Origin: Chlamydia serpentis
GTDB lineage: Bacteria > Chlamydiota > Chlamydiia > Chlamydiales > Chlamydiaceae
Assembly (NCBI RefSeq): GCF_900239945.1
Contig: NZ_LT993738.1
Span: forward strand, 620,001 to 684,000
Length of the DNA stretch: 64,000 bases
Direction: 5' to 3'
A program made the translations under genes and the position numbers. Below the pieces are notes generated by a model. The model worked only from the letters and a program-made list of their open reading frames with translations, had not been told where the DNA came from and did no database searches. How positions within the stretch are numbered: the first letter of the stretch is position 1; each line of letters starts with the position of its first letter. Below are positions 19,329 to 28,075 of this stretch, one piece after another.

Positions 19329-19956
19329 AACATCACTTATTTTTCTTAGCGGAGGGCAAGGCAAACGTTTTGGCTCTAGCACTCCAAAGCAATATCTACC
19401 CCTTAATGGTATACCATTAGTTCACTACTCGCTGAAGACACTAACTTCTTTACCACAAATTGCCGAAATTGTTGTTGTCTGCCATCCCTCATATCGAAAA
19501 ATTTTTGAAGAATATGAGGTCTTTTTCGCTATTCCCGGAAAGCGTCGCCAAGATTCTGTATTTTCAGGGTTACAGCACGTTTCCTATCCTTGGGTCTTAA
19601 TCCATGATGGAGCTCGTCCCTTTGTCTATCCTGACGAAATATCAGATCTGGTCACAACAGCAGAAAAAATCGGAGCAGCAGCTTTAGCTTCTCCCATTCC
19701 CTATACCATAAAACAACGTCATCCTGTGCGCACCCTAGACAGGGATAACTTGGCAATTACCCATACCCCTCAATGCATAAAAACAGAACTACTTAAAGAA
19801 GGCCTGTCCCTTGCAAAAGAAAAGGAGCTTACTCTAGTGGATGATATCCAAGCTGCTGAGATCTTAGGAGAACCTTCTCAGCTTATTTTTAATAAGCATC
19901 CTCAAATCAAAATTTCCTACCCAGAGGATTTAACCATTGCCCAAGCTCTTTTATGA
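19321..19956 (+). CDS. ispD: 2-C-methyl-D-erythritol 4-phosphate cytidylyltransferase
   Basis: Third enzyme of the non-mevalonate isoprenoid pathway, making CDP-methylerythritol from MEP and CTP. This supplies the isoprenoid units used by UppS. Signature at the N-terminus: [20 protein letters not shown], equivalent to the A.G.G.R.....PK.y.. nucleotidyltransferase loop. The central IHDGARPFV block and late LVDDIQAAE complete the family pattern. Length of 211 residues is slightly shorter than the E. coli enzyme. It overlaps the phosphoesterase by 8 bp and truA by 4 bp, so the three genes are coupled. Confidence 0.94.
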   Translation: MIKTSLIFLSGGQGKRFGSSTPKQYLPLNGIPLVHYSLKTLTSLPQIAEIVVVCHPSYRKIFEEYEVFFAIPGKRRQDSVFSGLQHVSYPWVLIHDGARPFVYPDEISDLVTTAEKIGAAALASPIPYTIKQRHPVRTLDRDNLAITHTPQCIKTELLKEGLSLAKEKELTLVDDIQAAEILGEPSQLIFNKHPQIKISYPEDLTIAQALL

Positions 19957-20753
19957 CTAAAGTAGCTCTTCTTCTTGCGTATCAAGGAACGGCTTATTCA
20001 GGCTGGCAACAACAACCTAATGATCCGAGCATTCAAGAGATCATTGAAGGTGCTTTAAAGAAAATCTCTCAAACTCGTGTTCCTCTCATAGCTTCTGGAA
20101 GAACCGATGCAGGAGTCCATGCTTATGGACAGGTCGCTCATTTTCAAGCGCCTGATTATCCTCTCTTTAAAGAACCCTACCTAATTAAAAAAGCCTTAAA
20201 TGCTCTTCTTCCACAAGATATTGTAATCAGAGATGTCGCGTTTTTTGACGACAACTTTCACGCACGCTATCTTGCTGTTGCTAAAGAATATCATTATTCT
20301 CTAACGCGACTTTCTAAACCTCTTCCTTGGCAATATAACTTTTTCTATAACCCCCTTTACTCGCTTTCTATTGAACTGATGCAAGAAGGTGCCAATCTTC
20401 TTGTAGGAACTCATGACTTTGCTTCTTTTGCAAACCACGGAAGAGACTATAGCTCTACAGTGCGTACTATCTATACCTTAGACATCCTAGAGCAGGAAAA
20501 TTCCCTTACCATAGTATGTAAAGGCAGTGGCTTTCTCTATAAGATGGTTCGTAATCTTGTTGGTGCCCTTTTAGATATTGGTAAGAGGAAGTATCCCCCT
20601 GCATATCTTTTGGATATACTAGAACAAAAAAACCGTAGGAAGGGACCCTCTGCAGCTCCTCCCCACGGTCTGTGTCTCCAGCATGTATGTTATCCCTATC
20701 CTTATAATAACTTTTGCTGTAAGCATTGCTCTATAACGTCATTAAACGATTGA
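19953..20753 (+). CDS. truA: tRNA pseudouridine(38-40) synthase
   Basis: Isomerises uridines in the anticodon arm of tRNAs. The catalytic block [17 protein letters not shown] carries the essential Asp, and [16 protein letters not shown] is the conserved C-terminal RNA-binding motif. 266 residues, usual length. The start overlaps ispD by 4 bp. The C-terminal 52 bp overlap the end of the convergent HAD phosphatase, so the last residues (…[13 protein letters not shown]) are constrained by two frames. Confidence 0.95.
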   Translation: MTKVALLLAYQGTAYSGWQQQPNDPSIQEIIEGALKKISQTRVPLIASGRTDAGVHAYGQVAHFQAPDYPLFKEPYLIKKALNALLPQDIVIRDVAFFDDNFHARYLAVAKEYHYSLTRLSKPLPWQYNFFYNPLYSLSIELMQEGANLLVGTHDFASFANHGRDYSSTVRTIYTLDILEQENSLTIVCKGSGFLYKMVRNLVGALLDIGKRKYPPAYLLDILEQKNRRKGPSAAPPHGLCLQHVCYPYPYNNFCCKHCSITSLND

Positions 20754-21394
20754 TAAAAGAAATATTCTTTATCCTTAAGCTCAGGACAATCTTCAGGAGT
20801 TATCTGTACTAGAGAATTAATGCAAACCAAAGTTGCAGGAATAGAAGAGAGAGCTCGAAGTCCCTTCACAGAATCTTCAAACCCAATGACTTTTTCCCCT
20901 TCACTAGCAAAAGTCTGGTAAGCATAGCGGTAGCTATCCCCATACGGCTTAGGGCGCAAATAATTTTCTCGAGTCACCCAAAATAAAAATTTATTTAAAA
21001 TGGGATAGGTCTTACACAACGGGCTGGTCGCCTCTCTTGGAGAATTAGTGACCACTCCAAATTTTTTATCTAATGATAATAGGAGTTCTATAAAGGCATC
21101 AACTCCAGGCATTAGCGGAGGAACTATGTTTTGTAAAGAAGCCTGATAAATTTCCCACCTTCTCTTAAGGATCTGCTTAATATAGGCTTGTGCTTCAGGA
21201 TATTGTTCTATAAACTTTTTACTAAAAATTTCTATACCTAAAGTAGTATGACTATAATAGTTAAAAAAATCCCAATGAACATCTATAGAAAACTCACCAC
21301 AGGCTTGTAAAAATGCCCGATAAAAACAAGGTTCCGTATCTACAAGCAATCCATCTAAATCAAAAAAGAAAACTTCATAATCATTTACATACAT
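20702..21394 (-). CDS. HAD-superfamily phosphatase
   Basis: 230-residue haloacid dehalogenase-type hydrolase. Motif [14 protein letters not shown] gives the nucleophile Asp, motif II is VVTNSPR, and motif IV is [13 protein letters not shown]. The cap domain position suggests the beta-phosphoglucomutase/phosphoglycolate phosphatase subfamily, but the substrate is not predictable. Start: the ATG at 21394 is preferred over a TTG 12 nt upstream because GAGGTG lies 7 nt before it. It is divergent from the lipoprotein gene (68 bp apart) and converges with truA with a 52-bp overlap. Confidence 0.88.
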   Translation of the reverse strand: MYVNDYEVFFFDLDGLLVDTEPCFYRAFLQACGEFSIDVHWDFFNYYSHTTLGIEIFSKKFIEQYPEAQAYIKQILKRRWEIYQASLQNIVPPLMPGVDAFIELLLSLDKKFGVVTNSPREATSPLCKTYPILNKFLFWVTRENYLRPKPYGDSYRYAYQTFASEGEKVIGFEDSVKGLRALSSIPATLVCINSLVQITPEDCPELKDKEYFFYQSFNDVIEQCLQQKLL

Positions 21395-21462
21395 ACTACA
21401 CCTCAAATACAGCTAAACATCATAGACCACTAGGATACTATAAATCTAAACATCTCTTAAAA

Positions 21463-22113
21463 ATGATTTTATCAATCCTAATTGCCATTCTTCCAACAAG
21501 CTGCTCATCATCCAAAAAATCGTGCATGCGCTATGTGATTGCAGAGCGCATTACTTCTCAGAAAGATTGCCCGGTAATTCTGTATCCAAAGAACTATCTT
21601 ATTCAACCTCCTCTTTATAATTGGCAATCCCCTAATAAACCTGCAATCACAGCCCACTCCTTCCATTGTCGAGGTCAAGGAGGTTCTCTAAGCACTCCTG
21701 AAGGGATCCTCTATGATTGTGAGGGACTACGTCATAGTATAACTCAAGAAGTGTCTCGTTATATCCACCCTAAATTAATTGAGATGGTACGACTCTTACA
21801 ACAAGATCACCCAAAACTCACTATTATCGAAGCCTTCTGTTGTTCTAAGCATTTCCGTTTTTTAGAAGCCTCCGGTATTTTCCTTTCTCAGGGTCATTTA
21901 CAAGGAACCAGAGTTCTCCTAAACCTAAATCCCCCACTTCCTACTGAGGAAATCTTGCAAATTCCAAACAAGCTATATAAAAAAAAATCTGATCCCCATC
22001 TGACTCAGTTTACAATTACAGAATCCACAATGAGCAATCAAGAAGTACTTCTAACCTGGAAAAGCCATGATTCCCATACAGAAATCTCATTAGAAATCCT
22101 TCATCATCTATAA
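21463..22113 (+). CDS. Putative lipoprotein of unknown function
   Basis: About 216 residues. A short hydrophobic leader MILSILIAILPTSC with Cys14 followed by SSSKKS looks like a lipoprotein signal peptide with a relaxed lipobox. The open frame extends to 21313 across the divergent HAD gene, but that part lacks a signal and is probably not translated. The body contains HSFHCRGQGG and LTIIEAFCCSKHFRFL, and resembles no family I can name with certainty. Its place between the HAD phosphatase and tRNA-Leu is that of the conserved hypothetical gene in other chlamydiae. Confidence 0.75.
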   Translation: MILSILIAILPTSCSSSKKSCMRYVIAERITSQKDCPVILYPKNYLIQPPLYNWQSPNKPAITAHSFHCRGQGGSLSTPEGILYDCEGLRHSITQEVSRYIHPKLIEMVRLLQQDHPKLTIIEAFCCSKHFRFLEASGIFLSQGHLQGTRVLLNLNPPLPTEEILQIPNKLYKKKSDPHLTQFTITESTMSNQEVLLTWKSHDSHTEISLEILHHL

Positions 22114-22195
22114 AAAGAGAGGATTCCTTCCTATGCTGAAGAGATTTCCCTTGCGATAATTACAACTGAAACCTTAAATTGGTGACTCACTTTAT

Positions 22196-22278
22196 GCCGG
22201 TGTGGCGGAATGGTAGACGCGGTAGACTCAAAATCTACTCTTAGCAATAAGGTGTTGGTTCGAGTCCGATCACCGGCA
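22196..22278 (+). tRNA. tRNA-Leu (anticodon CAA)
   Basis: Acceptor arms GCCGGTG/CACCGGC with discriminator A. The anticodon stem GTAGA/TCTAC encloses loop CTCAAAA, giving anticodon CAA. A class II variable arm (CTCTTAGCAATAAGG) and T-loop GGTTCGAGTCC are present. The 3' CCA is not encoded. Reads UUG. Confidence 0.97.
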
Positions 22279-22359
22279 TAATTCTTTCTTTTTTCAGGTT
22301 GCCAATAAATTGTTTTGTCGTTTTTCTTAGGGAAAGCGAAAATAACACCCTGATTTCTT

Positions 22360-22680
22360 ATGAATGAAAAAACCCTCTTGCTCTTGTTAAAAAAGAAGAA
22401 GGGCCTTTTCCTTGCCATTTTAGATCTTACCCAAACCGAGTCTTCTCTAACTACCGCGGAACTAGAAAAGGTTTTACAACAAAAAAAAATCTTTCTTTCT
22501 TGTATCGATAAAGTCGATGTTCAGCTCAAAGAGTTTCGCCATGCCTTTACTTCGACGCTGCCCAAAGATATCCAAGAAGAGCTCGAAGAAATTCGAGCCA
22601 TAATTAATCGTATTCTAGATACCGATAAACTCAATTATATACAAAAAAAAAGGGAGTTTGGTATTTATGAACGCCCATGA
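22360..22680 (+). CDS. Small conserved protein upstream of ctcB
   Basis: 106-residue, highly charged, probably helical protein (KKKKGLFLAILDLTQTESSL..., then a second helix ending LNYIQKKREFGIYERP). No signal peptide or membrane segment. Its 3' end overlaps the ctcB start by 14 bp, so the two are translationally coupled and its product may work with the sensor kinase. No family recognised beyond a FlgN-like length and leucine pattern, which is only an impression. Other chlamydiae have a hypothetical gene at the same place. Confidence 0.8.
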   Translation: MNEKTLLLLLKKKKGLFLAILDLTQTESSLTTAELEKVLQQKKIFLSCIDKVDVQLKEFRHAFTSTLPKDIQEELEEIRAIINRILDTDKLNYIQKKREFGIYERP

Positions 22681-23773
22681 CCCAGAAAATCTCGATCTTT
22701 CTACCTATGAACTATTAAATATCAAAGCTCGTATCACTCAATCTTATAAAGAAGCAAGTGCTATACTTACCGCTATTCCGGATGGCATCATTTTACTTTC
22801 TGAAACAGGACATTTTCTCATCTGTAATTCACAAGCACGTGAAATTCTAGGATTAGACGAAAACTTAGAAGTCCTTAATAAATGTTTTACTGATGTTCTT
22901 CCAGAAACATGTCTTGGTTTTTCGATTCATGAGGCTCTCAAATCCTTAAAAATCCCCAAAACTCTCAGGCTTTCTCTATGCCGAGATTCTAAAGAAAAAG
23001 AAGTTGAACTCTTTATTCGTAAAAATGAAATCAGTGGTTACCTATTTATCCAAATCAGAGATCGTTCGGACTACAAGCAACTAGAAAATGCTATAGAAAG
23101 ATATAAAAACATTGCTGAACTTGGAAAAATGGCTGCTACCCTAGCCCACGAAATTCGCAATCCCCTAAGTGGAATCGTAGGATTTGCTTCTATACTCAAA
23201 AAGGAAATTTCCTCTCCTCGGCACCAACGCATGCTCTCGTCTATAATCTCTGGTACAAGATCTCTAAATAACCTTGTATGCTCTATGCTGGAATATACAA
23301 AAGCTCAACCCTTAAACCTCAAAATTATAAATTTACAAGATTTTTTTTCAACCCTTATCCCGCTACTGTCAATTTCCTTCCCTAATTGTAAAATTGAAAA
23401 AGAAACCTCTCAACCTTTACTCAGATCGATAGATCCGGATCGTATGAACAGCGTGATTTGGAATCTAGTAAAAAATGCTGCGGAAACAGGGGTCTCACCC
23501 ATTACTTTGATTCTACACAAGTCTGGAGAAATTTCGGTAACAAACCCTGGAGACATTCCTCCTGATATCATAGACAAGCTCTTCACACCATTCTTCACAA
23601 CGAAAAGAGATGGCAATGGCTTGGGACTTGCTGAAGCTCAAAAAATTATCCGGCTCCACGGAGGAGATATACTCTTAAAAAGAGAGGACGCGAACGTGAC
23701 TTTCTCGATAGTACTTCCAGAGCTCCAAGGAGATTCACAAGAAGAGTCTTCAGAAATAATTCTTAAATCATAA
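22667..23773 (+). CDS. ctcB: Two-component sensor histidine kinase CtcB (AtoS-like)
   Basis: 368-residue soluble kinase, the cognate partner of CtcC. A PAS-like sensor domain spans residues about 30-130, followed by the HisKA H-box LAHEIRNPLSG with phosphoacceptor His161. The N-box is IWNLVKNAAET and the G-box GNGLGLAEAQKII. There is no membrane segment, so it senses a cytosolic cue. In C. trachomatis the pair is the phosphorelay linked to sigma-54. Start: the ATG at 22667 with AGGGAG about 10 nt upstream, preferred to a TTG 9 nt before. It overlaps the preceding small gene by 14 bp. Here the response regulator is not adjacent: an opposite-strand Inc gene intervenes. Confidence 0.92.
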   Translation: MNAHDPENLDLSTYELLNIKARITQSYKEASAILTAIPDGIILLSETGHFLICNSQAREILGLDENLEVLNKCFTDVLPETCLGFSIHEALKSLKIPKTLRLSLCRDSKEKEVELFIRKNEISGYLFIQIRDRSDYKQLENAIERYKNIAELGKMAATLAHEIRNPLSGIVGFASILKKEISSPRHQRMLSSIISGTRSLNNLVCSMLEYTKAQPLNLKIINLQDFFSTLIPLLSISFPNCKIEKETSQPLLRSIDPDRMNSVIWNLVKNAAETGVSPITLILHKSGEISVTNPGDIPPDIIDKLFTPFFTTKRDGNGLGLAEAQKIIRLHGGDILLKREDANVTFSIVLPELQGDSQEESSEIILKS

Positions 23774-23800
23774 AAAAGAAATCCCACGAACTTTTAAAAC

Positions 23801-25771
23801 CTATGAATCTCCTTCCTTAGCTCGTAAAAGTTCCTCTAATCTTGCTATCTGGATTCGAAGTTGTTCATTTTCTTCTTGCAGCTGTACTAGCTGCATCTCT
23901 AGTATTACTTCCTGTCTACTCTTCGACTTCTCTGGAGAAGTAGGAGGAGAGAGAATCAACTCGTATTTCCTTTGAACTTCCGCAAAATCTTGATATACTT
24001 GTTCATTCATCTTTTCAAGAGACACTATTGTTTTCTTATGTTCCGCTATTTGGGACTGCAAATCCGCAAGTACCTTTTCATCTTCTTTCATTTCGTTAAG
24101 CAGTTTCTGGATTTTTGCGTCTTTCTCGTTTATCTGAAGCGTCAAAGCTTGATTTGCATCAACGAGGATTTTCAACTGTGAAGTGTGCTCACCAACTGCG
24201 ACCCATTCCCCATCTAATGATGGCAGCGTCTCCTCGTCCTTCGGCAAAAGTTGCTCCTGCAAAGTAGCAAGTTCAGTCTGACTCGCTTGATATAGTTTAG
24301 ACATATCATCTAGTGATGAGGTTAACGCAAGCTCTCTCGTAATCTTCTCTTCTACAATCCTCGCATACTTTACTTGTAATTCCTCTAGCTCTCGCTCAGT
24401 TTCCTGCAAATTCTCTTTGTACTCAAGAAGCATTGTTTCAAGCCCTGAGATTTTTTTAGACTGTTTCCTGTGTGCGTTTTGATAATCAAGCAATTCGTTA
24501 TTCAGTCTAGTTCTTTCTTCAATCCAAGCGATCGCACTCTTCTTATCCGCATCTTGATCAAACTGGGCTTCCCCCTGTAATCTATTACACCGTGCTTCTA
24601 GTTGATTTAACTGCTCTCGGAGCACCTTGTAATGTTCGTGTTGCTCTAGGTATTTAACTTTAAAGTCCCGATATAACAAATTAGAACCTAAAAAAGTGAA
24701 TTCAGTGCTGAGCAACTGCTTCTTTAAAGCTTTTAAATTAGTTCCTGCTTGGCGATAATCTTTTTGTAGTTTATAAAAATTCTTTAGTTCACTAAAGCAG
24801 GTGTTGAGCATTTGATTTTGTTGTTTGAACAGACCCTCGAGATGAGTTCTCTCTTCATAACTTAATTCTCGCCCTTCATCTAGTTTAATTGATGCTTCTC
24901 GTTTATGGCCTTCTCTTATATTACTTAAGAATTGAGTTATACGGAGGCAGTGCCCTTTAATTTGGTTCTGTTTCTCATCGAGCTTCCTTTCCAGATCGCC
25001 CCATATCTGCTCAGCGAATCTTATTTTGTTTTGTAGACGAACAATTTCTTTTTCGCCTTCAGGAGGGCAGACAAAAGTTCCTGAAATAAATGTGTAGTAA
25101 TCGCGAGAGTTCTTCTCTAGTTGATCGGCAACCCGACTACGGATCTCAAGAAGTTCTATCAGGAGTTCATATTTCCCTTGAGGGTCCTGTGCTGCTATAA
25201 TAGCGAAAGAACGATGAAACTGCTCCTCTTTACAACGCAGTTTTCTCTCAAATACAGCAAGACATGCTTGGCAATCCTTAAAAGCCTCTAAGACCTGTGC
25301 CAAAACCTCGGGGTCGTTTGAATTCTTGTTCTTAAGGAAATCACACAAGGAAGACTCTTGAAGCACACGACTCATCTCTGCTTGCAATTCAGAAATCTCA
25401 CTAGCCTTGTCTTTAAGAGGAGGGAAATCGAGAGGCTCTGCCTCCCTCCTTTTAGGACATACGCCCGACTCAATTAGAAATAAGAATAAAACTAAAATAA
25501 GTAAAACGCCACCCAAAGCAATAGCACTAGCTCCAATAAATAGGGGGACCCCGGGAAGTAGTGTTAGTAGCAGAGCTCCTCCTACAATAACTAGAAGAGA
25601 GAGAACTACGAGGCTGACCTTAACAATAGTATGATGCCAACCTTGCTCAATGGGAGCAACTAGCTCCCCTCTTTCTTGAGGTGTCAACGGAGATAATGCA
25701 ATGAGGTTCCCCTCTCCCCTAGCTAAACCAGGGATCTGAACAACATTGTTATTTTGGGCTATTCCTGACAT
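23801..25771 (-). CDS. Large coiled-coil inclusion membrane protein (Cpn0585-like by position)
   Basis: 656 residues. Two hydrophobic segments at about 50-71 and 75-101 separated by LPG form an Inc-type bilobed domain. The rest (about 110-656) is long, charged, heptad-rich coiled coil with few prolines. It lies between ctcB and ctcC on the opposite strand. In C. pneumoniae the gene at this place, Cpn0585, encodes an Inc of similar size and layout reported to bind Rab GTPases, so an inclusion-surface tether for host trafficking proteins is a reasonable inference. The C-terminus carries several acidic leucine-rich helices. The ATG has only a weak AAAGAAA ribosome-binding site. Not present at this point in C. 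trachomatis as far as I recall. Confidence 0.85.
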   Translation of the reverse strand: MSGIAQNNNVVQIPGLARGEGNLIALSPLTPQERGELVAPIEQGWHHTIVKVSLVVLSLLVIVGGALLLTLLPGVPLFIGASAIALGGVLLILVLFLFLIESGVCPKRREAEPLDFPPLKDKASEISELQAEMSRVLQESSLCDFLKNKNSNDPEVLAQVLEAFKDCQACLAVFERKLRCKEEQFHRSFAIIAAQDPQGKYELLIELLEIRSRVADQLEKNSRDYYTFISGTFVCPPEGEKEIVRLQNKIRFAEQIWGDLERKLDEKQNQIKGHCLRITQFLSNIREGHKREASIKLDEGRELSYEERTHLEGLFKQQNQMLNTCFSELKNFYKLQKDYRQAGTNLKALKKQLLSTEFTFLGSNLLYRDFKVKYLEQHEHYKVLREQLNQLEARCNRLQGEAQFDQDADKKSAIAWIEERTRLNNELLDYQNAHRKQSKKISGLETMLLEYKENLQETERELEELQVKYARIVEEKITRELALTSSLDDMSKLYQASQTELATLQEQLLPKDEETLPSLDGEWVAVGEHTSQLKILVDANQALTLQINEKDAKIQKLLNEMKEDEKVLADLQSQIAEHKKTIVSLEKMNEQVYQDFAEVQRKYELILSPPTSPEKSKSRQEVILEMQLVQLQEENEQLRIQIARLEELLRAKEGDS

Positions 25772-25808
25772 TTTTATAATTTCTTTTTAAAAACAACTTG
25801 GCCTAAGT

Positions 25809-25838
25809 ATTTTACATTTTAGTCACGACTAAATACAA
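25809..25838 (-). promoter_or_regulatory. Candidate promoter with dyad operator for the coiled-coil Inc gene
   Basis: On the minus strand TTGTAT (25838-25833) and TAAAAT (25814-25809) are spaced by 18 bp. The spacer is largely filled by an inverted repeat TTTAGTC-2 nt-GACTAAA at 25818-25833. A protein bound there would block or remodel this promoter. The site is 38-67 bp upstream of the Inc ATG and about 140 bp upstream of ctcC. Confidence 0.4.
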
Positions 25839-25971
25839 TGATAAAATCACTTTTCTTATTTTTGTAAAAAATTTTTGACTATATTTTCATTTCTTCTTAC
25901 TAAGTTTAAAGTTTTGCCTCCTTTTTCAAGATTTAGTAAAAACAAAATACAAACGACTTAAGGGGGAAAAC

Positions 25972-27132
25972 ATGGTGATAAAAAAAATATTGGTTGTTGA
26001 TGACGAGCCCTTAATTCGAGATTTTTTATCTGAACTCCTTCTTTCCCACGGATATACTGCTGATACTGCTGAAAATCTAAAAAGTGCTCTGCAAATGATC
26101 AAAAATCAAAAATATGATCTGATCATATCAGATATGAGCATGCCTGACGGTTCTGGACTAGACTTGATCAAGGCTACAAAGCAAAGCTCTCCGCATACGC
26201 CTGTTCTTGTGATTACTGCTTATGGAAGTATAGAGAATGCTGTCGAGGCCATGCACCAAGGAGCTTTTAATTACTTAACAAAACCATTTTCCTCAGAAGC
26301 TCTTTTTGCCTTTATTTCTAAGGCTGAAGAACTTAAGGATTTAGTCCATGAGAATTTGTTTCTATACTCCCAGACAACTCTAGATTCTCACCCATTGATA
26401 GCAGAAAGTAAGGCTATGAAGGATCTCCTTACAATAGCAAAAAAGGCTGCCTCAAGCTCGGCAAATATTTTCATTCACGGTGAATCAGGGTGCGGGAAGG
26501 AGGTTCTCTCCTTTTTTATCCATCAGAACTCTCCTCGAGCGAACCATCGTTATATCAAGGTTAACTGCGCAGCAATTCCCGAAACCCTACTAGAATCTGA
26601 ATTTTTTGGTCATGAAAAAGGAGCATTTACAGGAGCAACTACAAAAAAAGCAGGGCGTTTCGAACTTGCCCATAAAGGGACCCTTTTACTAGATGAAATT
26701 ACAGAAGTGCCTATAAACCTCCAGGCTAAGCTTCTTAGAGCAATCCAAGAAAAAGAAATAGAACATCTTGGAGGAACAAAAACTCTTGCGGTAGATGTTC
26801 GTATTCTGGCCACATCAAATCGTGACCCTAGAGAAGCTATCCAAGACAAAAATTTCCGTCAAGATCTCTATTATCGCTTAAACGTCATTCCTCTGTACCT
26901 TCCTCCACTACGAGAACGACGCGACGATATTCTCCCCCTCTCGAACTATTTCCTTAATAAGTTCTGCCGCATTAACAATACCCCCCAAAAGACCCTTTCC
27001 CCCAAAGCTCAAGAACTGCTTCTTGACTACCCGTGGCCAGGCAATATCCGAGAACTTTCTAATGTTCTTGAACGAGTCGTTATTTTAGAAAATACCTCCT
27101 TACTCACTGAGGATATGCTTGCCTTAGCTTAA
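25972..27132 (+). CDS. ctcC: NtrC-family response regulator CtcC (AtoC-like), lacking a DNA-binding domain
   Basis: Activator ATPase for sigma-54 RNA polymerase. The receiver domain has DD at 10-11 and phosphoacceptor Asp54 (IISDMSMPDG). The AAA+ domain has Walker A GESGCGKE at 170-177, the sigma-54 contact loop GAFTGA at 217-222 and Walker B LLLDE at 238-242. The protein stops at residue 386 just after the AAA+ lid (LTEDMLALA), without the usual Fis-type helix-turn-helix. It must therefore act without sequence-specific enhancer binding or through a partner. Start: ATG with AAGGGGG 6 nt upstream. It is divergent from the Inc gene, 200 bp away, so it does not share a transcript with ctcB. Confidence 0.93.
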   Translation: MVIKKILVVDDEPLIRDFLSELLLSHGYTADTAENLKSALQMIKNQKYDLIISDMSMPDGSGLDLIKATKQSSPHTPVLVITAYGSIENAVEAMHQGAFNYLTKPFSSEALFAFISKAEELKDLVHENLFLYSQTTLDSHPLIAESKAMKDLLTIAKKAASSSANIFIHGESGCGKEVLSFFIHQNSPRANHRYIKVNCAAIPETLLESEFFGHEKGAFTGATTKKAGRFELAHKGTLLLDEITEVPINLQAKLLRAIQEKEIEHLGGTKTLAVDVRILATSNRDPREAIQDKNFRQDLYYRLNVIPLYLPPLRERRDDILPLSNYFLNKFCRINNTPQKTLSPKAQELLLDYPWPGNIRELSNVLERVVILENTSLLTEDMLALA

Positions 27133-27212
27133 CCTCGCTTACTAGGAGTTTTTCTTGTTTTTCTGAGAAGCATCTGCTAAGCTTGCTTGCTTTAATTCCT
27201 CTACTCTTTTAA

Positions 27213-27286
27213 GCACCGATAGCTCAATTGGATAGAGTACCTGGCTTCGGACCAGGTGGTTGGAGGTTCGAGCCCTCTTCGGTGCG
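27213..27286 (+). tRNA. tRNA-Arg (anticodon TCG)
   Basis: Acceptor GCACCGA/TCGGTGC with discriminator G. The anticodon stem CCTGG/CCAGG encloses loop CTTCGGA, giving UCG. D-arm AGCTCAATTGGATAGAGT and T-arm GGAGGTTCGAGCCCTCT are standard. 74 nt, CCA not encoded. Reads CGA. Confidence 0.97.
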
Positions 27287-27391
27287 TTAAATTCTTTTTT
27301 GAATAGCAGTTTCTCCATATAATAGAACTTATGGAGAACTATTTTTCTTTTTATAAGTTCTCCTAAATCACCATTTAACTTAGGAGACAGC

Positions 27392-28075
27392 ATGAGATCT
27401 CACCGTAAACGATTGCCATCCAAAAGCTTATTATCAAAAGAATCTACTGTCAATATAGAGATCTCAACAAAATCTTTTCATCTATCTATCCCGCTAAAAG
27501 AGCTTATCTTAGAGAAAAGCCGCCATCTGCCTCCTATGGACAGTATTCACATAGTATTGACCTCACATAAAGATAAGCTGGGAACTGAAGTTCATGTTGT
27601 AGCTTCTCACGGTAAAGAAATTTTACAAACCAAAGTCCAGAACAGCAATCCGTATACTGCAGTTATCAGTGCGTTTAAGAAAATTCGCACGATGGCAAAT
27701 AAACACTACAATAAACGTAAGGATAAAACAAAACATGATCTAGGTCTTGCGGCAAAAGAAGAGCTTATCGCAATACAAAAAGAACAAGAAGATCATATTG
27801 GTGATGAATGGCTACCTTTTGAAGCTCTAGATGCCTGGGACTCTCTAAAAACTCTTGGATATGTTCCTGCTTCAGAAAAAAAGAAGATCTCCAAGAAAAA
27901 GATCTCTATCCGTATGCTATCTCAAGAGGAAGCCATTCGCCATCTAGAAGCTGTACAGGAAAATTTCCTAATCTTCTTGAATGAGCATGAGCATAAAATC
28001 CAATGCATTTATAAAAAACATGACGGTAACTATGTCCTTATCGAACCCTCCCTTAAACCAGGATTCCGGATCTGA
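27392..28075 (+). CDS. hpf: Long-form ribosome hibernation promoting factor
   Basis: 227-residue protein with two parts. Residues about 20-125 match the RaiA/HPF fold (NIEISTKSFHLSIPLKELIL, then IHIVLTSHKDKLGTEVHVVA and a basic KKIRTMANKHYNKRKDK helix). The C-terminal 60 residues (MLSQEEAIRHLEAVQENFLI ... KKHDGNYVLIEPS) are the dimerisation domain of long HPF. It would bind the 30S decoding region and pair 70S ribosomes into 100S in inactive cells, plausible for the elementary body. Start: ATG with TAGGAG 6 nt upstream. The 3' end overlaps the next gene. Confidence 0.87.
   Translation: MRSHRKRLPSKSLLSKESTVNIEISTKSFHLSIPLKELILEKSRHLPPMDSIHIVLTSHKDKLGTEVHVVASHGKEILQTKVQNSNPYTAVISAFKKIRTMANKHYNKRKDKTKHDLGLAAKEELIAIQKEQEDHIGDEWLPFEALDAWDSLKTLGYVPASEKKKISKKKISIRMLSQEEAIRHLEAVQENFLIFLNEHEHKIQCIYKKHDGNYVLIEPSLKPGFRI

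Noticed and set aside
23410..23616. 68-codon minus-strand frame in ctcB
   Set aside because: Covers the ATPase motifs of the kinase on the opposite strand; a shadow frame.
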